Under the pieces are notes generated by a model. That model was not told the DNA's origin. It made no database searches and worked only from the letters and a program-made list of their open reading frames with translations. A program made the translations under genes and the position numbers. Shown piece by piece: positions 34,262 through 42,980 of a stretch of 64,000 nucleotides of DNA (positions are counted from its first letter, which is position 1; each line of letters starts with the position of its first letter). Source of the DNA: Albidovulum inexpectatum (GTDB taxonomy: Bacteria > Pseudomonadota > Alphaproteobacteria > Rhodobacterales > Rhodobacteraceae); assembly GCF_002927635.1 (NCBI RefSeq), contig NZ_PRDS01000007.1:112047-176046 (forward strand), in the 5' to 3' direction.

Positions 34262-35614
34262 ATGAAATATCGCTGCATGACATTCGCGGCCCCGCTGGCG
34301 CTTGCCGCCGGGCTGGCCTCGGCGCAGGATCTGAAGTTTCCGGTGGGCGAGGATGCGCGCTTCAACTGGGGCAGCTACAACCAGTTTGCCGAGAAATATG
34401 ACCTGGCCGGTCAGACCCTGACGATCTTCGGCCCGTGGCGCGGCGAGGATCAGGTGCTGGTCGAATCGATGCTGGCCTATTTCGAGGCCGCGACCGGTGC
34501 CGAAGTCAGCTATTCGTCGTCGGAGAACTACGAACAGCAGATCGTCATCGACACGCAGGCGGGTTCGCCGCCCGATATCGCGGTCCTGCCGCAGCCCGGT
34601 CTGATTGCCGAGCTTGCCAGCAAGGGATACCTGGCACCGCTTGGCGAAGAGACCGAATCCTGGCTGCGCGAAAACTATGCCGCGGGGGACAGCTGGGTCA
34701 GCCTGGGCAGCTACAAGGGGCCGGACGGGCAGACCGCCCTGTACGCTTTCCCCTACAAGATCGACGTGAAGTCGCTGGTCTGGTACGTGCCCGACAACTT
34801 CGAGGATGCGGGCTATGAGGTTCCCCAGACGATGGAGGAGCTCAAGGCGCTGACCGAGCAGATCGTCGCCGATGGCGGCACGCCCTGGTGCATCGGGCTT
34901 GGATCCGGCGGGGCGACAGGCTGGCCTGCCACCGATTGGGTCGAGGACATGATGCTGCGCACCGCTTCGCCCGAGACCTATGACAAGTGGGTCAGCCACG
35001 AGATCCCGTTCAATGATCCGGCCGTGATCAATGCGATCGAGGAATTCGGCTGGTTCGCCAAGAACGACGCCTTCGTGGCCGGCGGCACCGCGGCCGTTGC
35101 AGCGACCGACTTCCGCGACAGCCCGAAGGGTCTCTTCACCTCGCCCCCGCAGTGCTATCTGCACCACCAGGCGTCGTTCATTCCGACCTTCTTCCCCGAA
35201 GGCACTCAGCTGGGCGTCGATGCCGACTTCTTCTACATGCCGGCCTATGCCGACAAGGATCTGGGCAAGCCGGTGCTGGGTGCCGGCACGCTGGCCATGA
35301 TCACGCGTGACACGCCGGCTTCGCGGGCCTTCATCGAATGGCTGAAGACGCCGATCGCCCACGAGATCTGGATGGCCCAGTCCGGTTTCCTGACCCCGTT
35401 CAAGGGCGCCAATCCCGAGGCCTATGCCAACGATGCGCTGAAGAAGCAGGGTGAGATCCTGCTGAATTCGACCACCTTCCGTTTCGACGCGTCCGACCTC
35501 ATGCCGGGCGCCGTGGGCGCGGGCACGTTCTGGACCGGCATGGTCGATTACGTCGGTGGCAAGTCGGCCAAGGAAGTGGCCGACGCGATCGAGGCCAGCT
35601 GGCCCAAGGAGTAA
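34262..35614 (+). CDS. aglE: Alpha-glucoside ABC transporter, binding protein
   Basis: A 450-residue family 1 extracellular solute-binding protein with a Sec signal peptide (MKYRCMTFAAPLALAAGLASA, cleavage after ASA near residue 21). The mature part contains FGPWRGEDQVLVESMLAYFE and AGSPPDIAVLPQPGL, typical of AglE. It captures alpha-glucosides such as sucrose, maltose or trehalose in the periplasm. GTAGGGAGGA precedes the start. It is the first gene of aglEFGAK and is followed by a stable hairpin. Substrate range is from the family. Confidence 0.92.
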   Translation: MKYRCMTFAAPLALAAGLASAQDLKFPVGEDARFNWGSYNQFAEKYDLAGQTLTIFGPWRGEDQVLVESMLAYFEAATGAEVSYSSSENYEQQIVIDTQAGSPPDIAVLPQPGLIAELASKGYLAPLGEETESWLRENYAAGDSWVSLGSYKGPDGQTALYAFPYKIDVKSLVWYVPDNFEDAGYEVPQTMEELKALTEQIVADGGTPWCIGLGSGGATGWPATDWVEDMMLRTASPETYDKWVSHEIPFNDPAVINAIEEFGWFAKNDAFVAGGTAAVAATDFRDSPKGLFTSPPQCYLHHQASFIPTFFPEGTQLGVDADFFYMPAYADKDLGKPVLGAGTLAMITRDTPASRAFIEWLKTPIAHEIWMAQSGFLTPFKGANPEAYANDALKKQGEILLNSTTFRFDASDLMPGAVGAGTFWTGMVDYVGGKSAKEVADAIEASWPKE

Positions 35615-35628
35615 GGTCAACACTTTCC

Positions 35629-35659
35629 GCCGGTCCGGGGCAGGGCGTCCCGGGCCGGC
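35629..35659 (+). other. Hairpin between aglE and aglF
   Basis: An 11-bp stem, 35629-35639 with 35649-35659 (one G-U pair), and a 9-base loop, starting 15 bases after the aglE stop. It has no T-run. It probably protects the aglE transcript and lowers downstream permease expression. Confidence 0.62.
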
Positions 35660-35682
35660 CATCTGTTTCAGGAGAGGGCACG

Positions 35683-36912
35683 ATGCATCCGACAATCCAG
35701 GCATTGATGACGATCGTGATCGGGGTCGGGGGCTGTGTCGGCTATTTCTATGCGTCGAATCTGCTGCTGGATCGCGTGATCTTTCCGCCCAGGGGCGCGA
35801 ATGCAGGGCGCAACATCAATCGCGCCAACATGATCCGGCCATGGCTGTTCCTGTTTCCGGCGATCTTTGCGCTGGGGCTCTATCTTGCCTATCCGGTTGT
35901 CGCCACAAGCTGGCTGTCACTGTCTCGCGAAGGCACTTTCGTGGGCCTGGAAAACTACAGCCGCATGCTGGCCGAGCCCAAGTTCTGGGAATCGATGCGC
36001 AACAACATGCTGTGGCTGATCGTCGTTCCCGCCTTGTCCACCGCATTCGGCCTGATCGTGGCGCAGCTGACCGACCGCATATGGTGGGGCAACATCGCAA
36101 AGTCGCTGATCTTCATGCCGATGGCGATTTCCTTCGTCGGTGCGTCGGTGATCTGGAAGCTGGTCTATGACGCGCGCCCGGAAGGCCAGCCGCAGATCGG
36201 ACTTCTGAATGCCCTGTGGCTGCAGTTTCAGGGGGGATGGGGCTCGCTACTGGTGCTGAAGGCCCTGCCGATCGCGGCCATTCTGGCCTTTGCCGCCGGC
36301 GTTGCATGGGGCGTCTGGCGCGTCGGGCGACCGGTCGCGACCGACCCGGCAGGTCTGGCGCGGCGCCCGTTGGCCGGGCTGCTGCGCGTGCTGGCTGTGC
36401 TGGCAGGGCTGTCGGTGCTGTATCTCAGCCTGCGCGGGGTCCTTGGCGTGGCCACGGCCGAACTTCCCTATGGCAAGCCGCAGACCTGGCTGACCATCCT
36501 GTTTTACAACAACTTCTTCCTGATGGCCGTTCTGGTCTGGATCCAGGCGGGCTTTGCCATGGTCATTCTGTCGGCCGCGCTGCGTGCCATCCCGGAAGAG
36601 ACGATCGAGGCCGCGATCCTGGATGGCGCAAACCCGTTCCAGATCTTCTTCCGCATCAAGGTGCCCCAGATCATGGGGACGATCGTCGTGGTCTGGACCA
36701 CGATCACGATCGTCGTGCTCAAGGTCTTCGACATCGTCCTTGCGATGACCAATGGCCAGTGGGAGACGCAGGTTCTGGCCAACTACATGTACGACAAGAT
36801 GTTCCGCGCCTTCGATATCGGCGTGGGGTCGGCCGCGGCCATGGTGATCATGGCTCTGGTGACCCCGATCCTTGTCTGGAACGTCTACAATGTCCGCAAG
36901 GAGATGAGGTAG
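35683..36912 (+). CDS. aglF: Alpha-glucoside ABC transporter permease AglF, with internal insertion
   Basis: A 409-residue MalF-type permease. Family features are intact: WLFLFPAIFALGLYLAYPV near residue 50, the EAA loop EETIEAAILDGANPFQIFF, and NGQWETQVLANYMYDKMF. I recall AglF proteins of about 330-340 residues. Here about 75 extra residues (roughly 172-247) with two additional hydrophobic stretches separate QIGLLNAL from KPQTWLTILFYNNFF, which are nearly adjacent in relatives. The frame is continuous, so it is an in-frame insertion, not a frameshift. It lies in the aglEFGAK operon, four bases before aglG. Confidence 0.88.
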   Translation: MHPTIQALMTIVIGVGGCVGYFYASNLLLDRVIFPPRGANAGRNINRANMIRPWLFLFPAIFALGLYLAYPVVATSWLSLSREGTFVGLENYSRMLAEPKFWESMRNNMLWLIVVPALSTAFGLIVAQLTDRIWWGNIAKSLIFMPMAISFVGASVIWKLVYDARPEGQPQIGLLNALWLQFQGGWGSLLVLKALPIAAILAFAAGVAWGVWRVGRPVATDPAGLARRPLAGLLRVLAVLAGLSVLYLSLRGVLGVATAELPYGKPQTWLTILFYNNFFLMAVLVWIQAGFAMVILSAALRAIPEETIEAAILDGANPFQIFFRIKVPQIMGTIVVVWTTITIVVLKVFDIVLAMTNGQWETQVLANYMYDKMFRAFDIGVGSAAAMVIMALVTPILVWNVYNVRKEMR

Positions 36913-36915
36913 GCC

Positions 36916-38055
36916 ATGGATCGCGTTGCTGGCCGCAAGTCCGCACTTGTCTGGACGGTTCATCTGTCCGTCCTTTTCCTTGTCGCCCTTTGGGTGGTGC
37001 CCACCCTAGGTCTGTTCATCTCGTCGTTCCGCACGGCGGATCAGATTTCGTCCTCGGGGTGGTGGAGCGCGCTGGCCACGCAGGAACGGCAATTGCCCGC
37101 AATCCGCGTCGAGGGCGAGCCCGAGCTGCGCGACGGGCTCTATGTGATCGAGGGCACGCTTTTTCCACGCGAACGATCGACGCTAAGCGCCTGGGGTACG
37201 TCTTCGCTCAAGCCGCAGGCTTACCAGCCGGGAGACGTGGCCGAGTTGAAGGACGGCATGACGCTGAGCGTGGACGACAAGGGCCGCTACGTCCTGACCT
37301 CGCCCGATCCGCTGGAGGGCAAGCGCCTGCCGCGCATCTTTGCGACGGCAACCCAGCCGCCCGAATTCACGCTGGACAATTACCGGCAGGTCCTGGTCGG
37401 GGCCAATACCGGCATCAGCATCGGTCAGGCCTTTCTGAATACCGCGACCGTGGCGATCCCGGCCACGGTGATCCCGATCCTGATCGCGGCCTTTGCGGCC
37501 TATGCCCTTGCGTGGATGGATTTCCCGGGGCGGGCACTGCTGGTCGCCGCGGTGGTCGGGCTTCTGGTTGTGCCGCTGCAGCTGGCGCTGATCCCGCTGT
37601 TGCAGCTGCATAACTGGGTTGGCATCGGCAAGGGCTATCTTGGGATCTGGCTGGCCCATACCGGCTTTGGCTTGCCGCTGGCCATCTATCTTCTGCGCAA
37701 TTACATGGCCGGATTGCCACGCGACATCATCGAAAACGCGCGTGTGGATGGCGCGACGGAGTTCCAGATCTTCACCCGGATCATCCTGCCGCTCAGCTTT
37801 CCGGCGATCGCTTCCTTCGCGATCTTCCAGTTCCTGTGGACCTGGAACGATCTGCTGGTGGCCTTGGTCTTCCTTGGTACGGGCAACGATCAACTGGTGC
37901 TGACCGGGGCGCTGGTCAACCTGCTGGGTTCGCGCGGTGGGGATTGGGAAATTCTGGCGGCTTCGGCCTTCGTTTCGATCGCGGTGCCGCTGTTCGTGTT
38001 CTTTGCGATGCAGAAATACCTGGTGCGCGGCCTTCTGGCCGGCTCGGTCAAGTGA
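36916..38055 (+). CDS. aglG: Alpha-glucoside ABC transporter permease AglG
   Basis: A 379-residue MalG-type permease. The first transmembrane helix is at about residues 13-36. A large periplasmic loop (about 40-165), characteristic of AglG, includes EFTLDNYRQVL. Five further helices follow; the EAA motif is IIENARVDGATEFQIFTRI. The length is normal for AglG. It is separated from aglF by three bases and from aglA by seven. Confidence 0.92.
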   Translation: MDRVAGRKSALVWTVHLSVLFLVALWVVPTLGLFISSFRTADQISSSGWWSALATQERQLPAIRVEGEPELRDGLYVIEGTLFPRERSTLSAWGTSSLKPQAYQPGDVAELKDGMTLSVDDKGRYVLTSPDPLEGKRLPRIFATATQPPEFTLDNYRQVLVGANTGISIGQAFLNTATVAIPATVIPILIAAFAAYALAWMDFPGRALLVAAVVGLLVVPLQLALIPLLQLHNWVGIGKGYLGIWLAHTGFGLPLAIYLLRNYMAGLPRDIIENARVDGATEFQIFTRIILPLSFPAIASFAIFQFLWTWNDLLVALVFLGTGNDQLVLTGALVNLLGSRGGDWEILAASAFVSIAVPLFVFFAMQKYLVRGLLAGSVK

Positions 38056-38062
38056 GGACAAG

Positions 38063-39718
38063 ATGACAATGATCGACAAGAGCCTTTCGGCACGGGCCGG
38101 GGCAGACAAGGACTGGTGGCGTGGGGCGGTGATCTACCAGATCTATCCGCGCAGCTATCAGGACACGAATGGCGACGGGATCGGCGACCTTGCCGGGATC
38201 ACCCGGCGGCTGGACCATGTGGCGCGGCTGGGCGCGGATGCGATCTGGATATCGCCCTTCTTCAAGTCGCCGATGAAGGATTTCGGCTATGACGTGTCGG
38301 ATTATTGCGATGTCGATCCGATGTTCGGGACGCTTGCCGATTTCGATGCGCTGGTGGCGCGGGCGCATGAGCTGGGCCTGAAGGTGATGATCGACCTTGT
38401 GCTCAGCCATACGTCGGACCAGCATCCCTGGTTCGTGGAAAGCCGCAAGGACCGGACCAATCCGCGCGCCGACTGGTATGTCTGGGCCGATCCCAAGCCC
38501 GACGGGACACCGCCCAACAACTGGTTGTCGATCTTCGGCGGTTCCGCCTGGCAATGGGACGGAAAACGGATGCAGTACTACCTGCACAATTTCCTGACAT
38601 CGCAACCCGATCTGAACTTTCACAACCACGACGTCCAGGACGCCTTGCTGGACGTGGCCAGGTTCTGGCTGGATCGTGGTGTCGACGGTTTCCGGCTGGA
38701 CACCATCAATTTCTACTTTTGTGACAAGCAGTTGCGCGACAATCCTGCCTTGCCGCCGGAATTGCGCAACGACACGATCGCGCCTGCCGTCAATCCCTAT
38801 AACTGGCAGGAACACCTGTACGACAAGAACCAGCCCGAAAACCTGGACTTCCTGCGCCGCCTGCGCCGCCTGATGGACCAGTACAATGCCGCGGCGGTGG
38901 GCGAAGTGGGCGATGCCCAGCGCGGGCTGCAGATCATGGCCGAATACACGGCCGGCGACGATCTGATGCAGATGTGCTATTCGTTCGAATTCCTCTCGCG
39001 GGAGCCTCTGACCGCGCCGCGCCTGGCCGAGGTTCTGGGCCGGGTCGATGACATCGCGCCCGACGCCTGGCCCTGCTGGGCGCTGTCCAATCATGACGTT
39101 CCGCGCCACATCTCGCGCTGGGGTCTGTCGGATCAGGCGGCGCGCGCCTATGCTACGCTGTTGGTCTGCCTGCGCGGGTCGGTCTGCCTGTATCAGGGCG
39201 AAGAGCTGGGCCTGCCCGAAGCCGAAATCGCCTTCGAGGACCTGCGCGACCCCTATGGCATCGAGTTCTGGCCGACCTACAAGGGGCGGGATGGTTGCCG
39301 CACGCCCATGGTCTGGCAACACGACGCGCCCCATGGCGGGTTTTCGACAGTGAAGCCCTGGCTGCCGGTCCCGGCCGAGCATCTTGCCCGCGCGGCGGAC
39401 CTGCAGGTGGACGACCCGAACGGTCTGCCCGCCCATTACCGGCGCGTTCTGGCGCTGCGGCACGAACACGAAGCCTTGCGCAAGGGCACGCAAGGCGCCG
39501 TCGAGGCGCAGGGCGACGCCATCGTCCTTGTCCGCAAGGGGGGCGGCGAGGAAATCGCCATCGCGATCAACCTTTCCGATCGTCCGGGTGTTGCGCGGCT
39601 TCCCTTTGGCGATGGCACGCCCATCGGACAGGATCTGGGAATGGTCGCGCCAAAGCCCGATGGCACCGTGGAACTGGGGCCGTGGCAGGCAAGCCTTCTG
39701 GCACGCAAGACCGATTGA
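38063..39718 (+). CDS. aglA: Alpha-glucosidase, GH13
   Basis: A 551-residue GH13 enzyme that hydrolyses imported alpha-glucosides in the cytosol (no signal peptide). The catalytic residues are the nucleophile Asp in GFRLDTINF, the acid/base Glu in VGEVGD and the Asp in LSNHDVPR. YQIYPRSYQDTNGDGIGDL is the oligo-1,6-glucosidase/alpha-glucosidase signature near the N-terminus. A C-terminal beta domain is present. ATG 38063 follows GTGAGGACA; ATG 38069 is an alternative. Released glucose would be phosphorylated by Glk, encoded upstream on the other strand. Confidence 0.94.
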   Translation: MTMIDKSLSARAGADKDWWRGAVIYQIYPRSYQDTNGDGIGDLAGITRRLDHVARLGADAIWISPFFKSPMKDFGYDVSDYCDVDPMFGTLADFDALVARAHELGLKVMIDLVLSHTSDQHPWFVESRKDRTNPRADWYVWADPKPDGTPPNNWLSIFGGSAWQWDGKRMQYYLHNFLTSQPDLNFHNHDVQDALLDVARFWLDRGVDGFRLDTINFYFCDKQLRDNPALPPELRNDTIAPAVNPYNWQEHLYDKNQPENLDFLRRLRRLMDQYNAAAVGEVGDAQRGLQIMAEYTAGDDLMQMCYSFEFLSREPLTAPRLAEVLGRVDDIAPDAWPCWALSNHDVPRHISRWGLSDQAARAYATLLVCLRGSVCLYQGEELGLPEAEIAFEDLRDPYGIEFWPTYKGRDGCRTPMVWQHDAPHGGFSTVKPWLPVPAEHLARAADLQVDDPNGLPAHYRRVLALRHEHEALRKGTQGAVEAQGDAIVLVRKGGGEEIAIAINLSDRPGVARLPFGDGTPIGQDLGMVAPKPDGTVELGPWQASLLARKTD

Positions 39719-39737
39719 TACGGGTTAGGGGGGAACG

Positions 39738-40826
39738 ATGGCCAGTGTCACGCTGCGCGACGTGCAGAAATCCTATGGCGATGTGCATGTCCTGAAAGAC
39801 ATCAACCTGGAAATCGAACGTGGAGAGCTGGTGGTCTTCGTCGGGCCATCGGGCTGTGGCAAGTCCACCCTGCTGCGCATGATCGCCGGGTTGGAATCCA
39901 TTACCTCGGGCACGCTGGAAATCGAGGGGCAGGTCGTCAACGACGTCCCGCCCGCGCAGCGAGGAATTGCCATGGTCTTTCAGTCCTATGCGCTGTATCC
40001 GCACATGACGGTTTACGACAACATGGCCTTCGCGCTGAAGATCGCGGGGCGAAAGCGGGACGAGATCGACACGGCTGTCCGCCGCGCGGCCGAGATCCTG
40101 CAACTGACCCCCTATCTGGATCGTCTGCCCAAGGCGCTGTCGGGTGGTCAGCGACAGAGGGTGGCCATCGGTCGTGCGATCGTGCGCGACCCGAAGGTCT
40201 ATCTGTTCGACGAACCCCTGTCGAACCTGGATGCCGCCTTGCGCGTCGCGACCCGTATCGAGATCGCGCAGCTGAAGGAAAAGATGCCGGACTCGACCAT
40301 GATCTATGTCACCCATGACCAGGTCGAGGCGATGACGCTGGCCGATCGGATCGTGGTCCTGACCGTCGGCAACGGGATCGGCCAGTTCGGCACGCCGCTG
40401 GAACTGTATGAAAGGCCGCGCAACGAATTCGTGGCGCAGTTCATCGGCTCGCCCGCCATGAACCTGCTGGAAGGAGAGGTGATCGGTACCGGTGCGGAAA
40501 CGACCGTCAGGCTGAAATCCGGCGGTATCGTCCGCTCGGCCGTGCCGACGCGGGACTCGGACATGGGGCTGCCCGTTCGCGTGGGGATACGACCCGAGGA
40601 TTTCGTGCCAACCGACGGTGAGGCCGTCTTCAGCGGAGAGGTCAAGCTGACCGAGGCCCTGGGCGAGGTGACCTTGCTGCATTTCCACGGGCAGGGAGAG
40701 GACATGCCGGTCATTGCCAAGGTGCCGGGCATCCAGTCGGACCTGCGGCACAAGCCGGTCAGCCTGACCGCGCACCCCGACAAGGTGCACCTGTTCCACG
40801 CGGGGCAATCGCTGCTGTATCGCTGA
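39738..40826 (+). CDS. aglK: Alpha-glucoside ABC transporter ATPase
   Basis: A 362-residue MalK-type ATPase with Walker A GPSGCGKST, signature LSGGQRQR, Walker B YLFDEPLSNLDA, the switch His in VTHDQVEAMTLADR, and a C-terminal TOBE/MalK domain (about 240-362). It energises AglEFG. It starts 19 bases after aglA behind TTAGGGGGGAACG. It ends 26 bases before the convergent second peptide-type ABC operon, with no clear terminator in that gap. Confidence 0.94.
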   Translation: MASVTLRDVQKSYGDVHVLKDINLEIERGELVVFVGPSGCGKSTLLRMIAGLESITSGTLEIEGQVVNDVPPAQRGIAMVFQSYALYPHMTVYDNMAFALKIAGRKRDEIDTAVRRAAEILQLTPYLDRLPKALSGGQRQRVAIGRAIVRDPKVYLFDEPLSNLDAALRVATRIEIAQLKEKMPDSTMIYVTHDQVEAMTLADRIVVLTVGNGIGQFGTPLELYERPRNEFVAQFIGSPAMNLLEGEVIGTGAETTVRLKSGGIVRSAVPTRDSDMGLPVRVGIRPEDFVPTDGEAVFSGEVKLTEALGEVTLLHFHGQGEDMPVIAKVPGIQSDLRHKPVSLTAHPDKVHLFHAGQSLLYR

Positions 40827-40852
40827 TCCGTCGTTCGGTTTCGCAGGCCGTC

Positions 40853-42934
40853 CTACTCGGCCGCGATCTCGATGACGGGCTCCATTTCGGCGAATTCGGC
40901 CTCGGAAAGGTGGCACTTGATCTGGTGACCGTCAGCCATCTGCCGCATCGGCGGAACGCTGGTTTCGCACAGATTGCCCGGCACGCGCGATTTCCACCGA
41001 CAGCGGGTCTGGAAGGGACAGCCCGGCGGCGGATTGATGGCCGACGGAATTTCGCCTTCCAGGACGATATGCTTTTTCTTCACATGCGTGTCGGCAATGG
41101 GCACGGCGGAAAGCAGCGCCTCGGTATAGGGGTGATAGGGCGGGCTGAAGACCTGCTCGGTCGTGCCGATCTCGACGACGTGGCCCAGATACATGACCAG
41201 AACGCGATCCGACAGATAGCGCACGATGGACAGGTCGTGGCTGATGAACAGCAATGTCGTCCCGTTTTCGCGCTGGATGTCCATCAGAAGGTCGGTCACG
41301 GCCGCCTGAACCGAGACGTCGAGTGCGCTGACCGGTTCGTCCGCCACCACGATCCGCGCATCGCCCGCAAAGGCGCGCGCGATGCCGACGCGCTGTTTCT
41401 GGCCGCCCGACAGCTGGCGTGGCATCCGGCGGGCGAATTCGCGGGGCAGCTTGACCAGGTCCAGAAGCTGCAACATGCGTTCGCGCCGTTCGGCATCCGT
41501 CTTGCCGATGCCAAAGACCTCCAGCGCCCGGATGATCTGCCGCCCCACCGTCATCGACGGATTCAGCGTGTCGAACGGATTCTGGAACACCATCTGGACC
41601 GAGGCAATCGTCTGGGCCGTACGTTTCTCGATCGGCGTATCCTGCACCTCGTTGCCCAGCAGGACGATCCGGCCGTCCGTCGCCGTTTCCAGCCCCATCA
41701 GAACCTTGGCAAAGGTCGATTTTCCGCAGCCGGATTCGCCGACAATGGCCAGGGTTTCGGCCTCGCGCGCCTCGAAGCTAAGCGATTCATTGGCCTTGAC
41801 CACGCGCGCGGCCCCGCCGAACAGGGCATTCGCGCGCAGTTCATAGTATTTCTTGAGATCTGCGACCTGAAGAACCGGCGCGCCGATCGGCGTGCGCTCA
41901 CCCTTGACCGGCGCCGCGGGCGGGGCATCCCAGTCGATCTCGTTCATGCGGATGCAGCGCGAACTGTGGGACGCGTCCCCGGGGACCGGGAACATCGGAA
42001 TGTCGGCCGCATCGCAACGTCCGGCAACGAAGTAGTCGCATCTGGGGCCGAAATTGCAGCCCTGGGGTCGCTCATGCGGCAGGGGAAAGTTTCCGGGAAT
42101 GGCAATCAGGGGGCGCCGGGTCTTGTCGGCGCCGGGCAGGGGGATCGAACGAAACAGCGCCTGCGTATAGGGATGGCGCATCTTGTCGAATACGTCGCGG
42201 ACCGATCCCGTTTCCACCGCCTCGCCGGAATACATCACGGTGATGCGGTCGCAGGTTTCCAGGACAAGGCCCAGATTGTGGCTGATGAACAGCATCGAGG
42301 TGCCGTATTTTCGGCCCAGGTCCTTGACTAGGTCCACGACCGCGGCCTCGACCGTGACGTCCAGCGCGGTGGTCGGCTCGTCCAGGATCAGCAGCGCGGG
42401 CTTGGACATCAGCGCCATCGCGATGACGATACGCTGCTGCTGGCCGCCCGAAAGCTGATGCGGATAGCTTTTCAGGATCCGCTCGGGGTCGGGCAGGCGC
42501 ACATCGGCCACGACTTCGAGCGCGCGGGCGCGTGCCTCGGCCTTGCTGATCCCTTCATGGACGATCGGCACCTCCATCAGCTGTTGTCCGATCTTCATCG
42601 CGGGGTTCAGCGAGGCCATGGGCTCCTGATAGATCATGGCAATCTGCGAGCCCCGGATGTCGCGCAGCTCCGCCTCGGGCATGGTTGTCAGCTCGCGCCC
42701 CCGAAAGCGGATCGAGCCGCCGGTGATGCGGCCGTTGCGCCCAAGATCGCGCATGATCGCCAGCGCCACGGTGGATTTGCCGCAGCCGGATTCGCCCACC
42801 AGGCCCATGGCCTCGCCCGGCTGAACCGTGCACGAGAAATCCATCACCGCCGGGATTTCGCGCAGGCGGGTGAAAAAGCTGATCGAGAGATTCTCGATCT
42901 CCAGGATCGGTCCGTCATGAGCCTGATCGGTCAT
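40853..42934 (-). CDS. Second peptide-type ABC transporter, fused double ATPase
   Basis: A 693-residue tandem DppD-DppF ATPase, larger than the one at 21.9 kb because each half keeps its C-terminal oligopeptide-transporter extension (cysteine segments CNFGPRCDYFVAGRC and CPFQTRCRW, likely an Fe-S or metal site in this family). Domain 1 has GESGCGKST, LSGGQQQR and LLILDEPTTALD. Domain 2 has GESGCGKST, LSGGQKQR and IVVADEPVSALD. ATG 42934 gives a start close to the first domain; the extra upstream open frame is not conserved-looking. It is the last gene of the minus-strand operon. Confidence 0.92.
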   Translation of the reverse strand: MTDQAHDGPILEIENLSISFFTRLREIPAVMDFSCTVQPGEAMGLVGESGCGKSTVALAIMRDLGRNGRITGGSIRFRGRELTTMPEAELRDIRGSQIAMIYQEPMASLNPAMKIGQQLMEVPIVHEGISKAEARARALEVVADVRLPDPERILKSYPHQLSGGQQQRIVIAMALMSKPALLILDEPTTALDVTVEAAVVDLVKDLGRKYGTSMLFISHNLGLVLETCDRITVMYSGEAVETGSVRDVFDKMRHPYTQALFRSIPLPGADKTRRPLIAIPGNFPLPHERPQGCNFGPRCDYFVAGRCDAADIPMFPVPGDASHSSRCIRMNEIDWDAPPAAPVKGERTPIGAPVLQVADLKKYYELRANALFGGAARVVKANESLSFEAREAETLAIVGESGCGKSTFAKVLMGLETATDGRIVLLGNEVQDTPIEKRTAQTIASVQMVFQNPFDTLNPSMTVGRQIIRALEVFGIGKTDAERRERMLQLLDLVKLPREFARRMPRQLSGGQKQRVGIARAFAGDARIVVADEPVSALDVSVQAAVTDLLMDIQRENGTTLLFISHDLSIVRYLSDRVLVMYLGHVVEIGTTEQVFSPPYHPYTEALLSAVPIADTHVKKKHIVLEGEIPSAINPPPGCPFQTRCRWKSRVPGNLCETSVPPMRQMADGHQIKCHLSEAEFAEMEPVIEIAAE

Positions 42935-42980
42935 CGCGCGTCTCCTGTCGGATATGTCGTTCGGCGGGACATGACGATCA

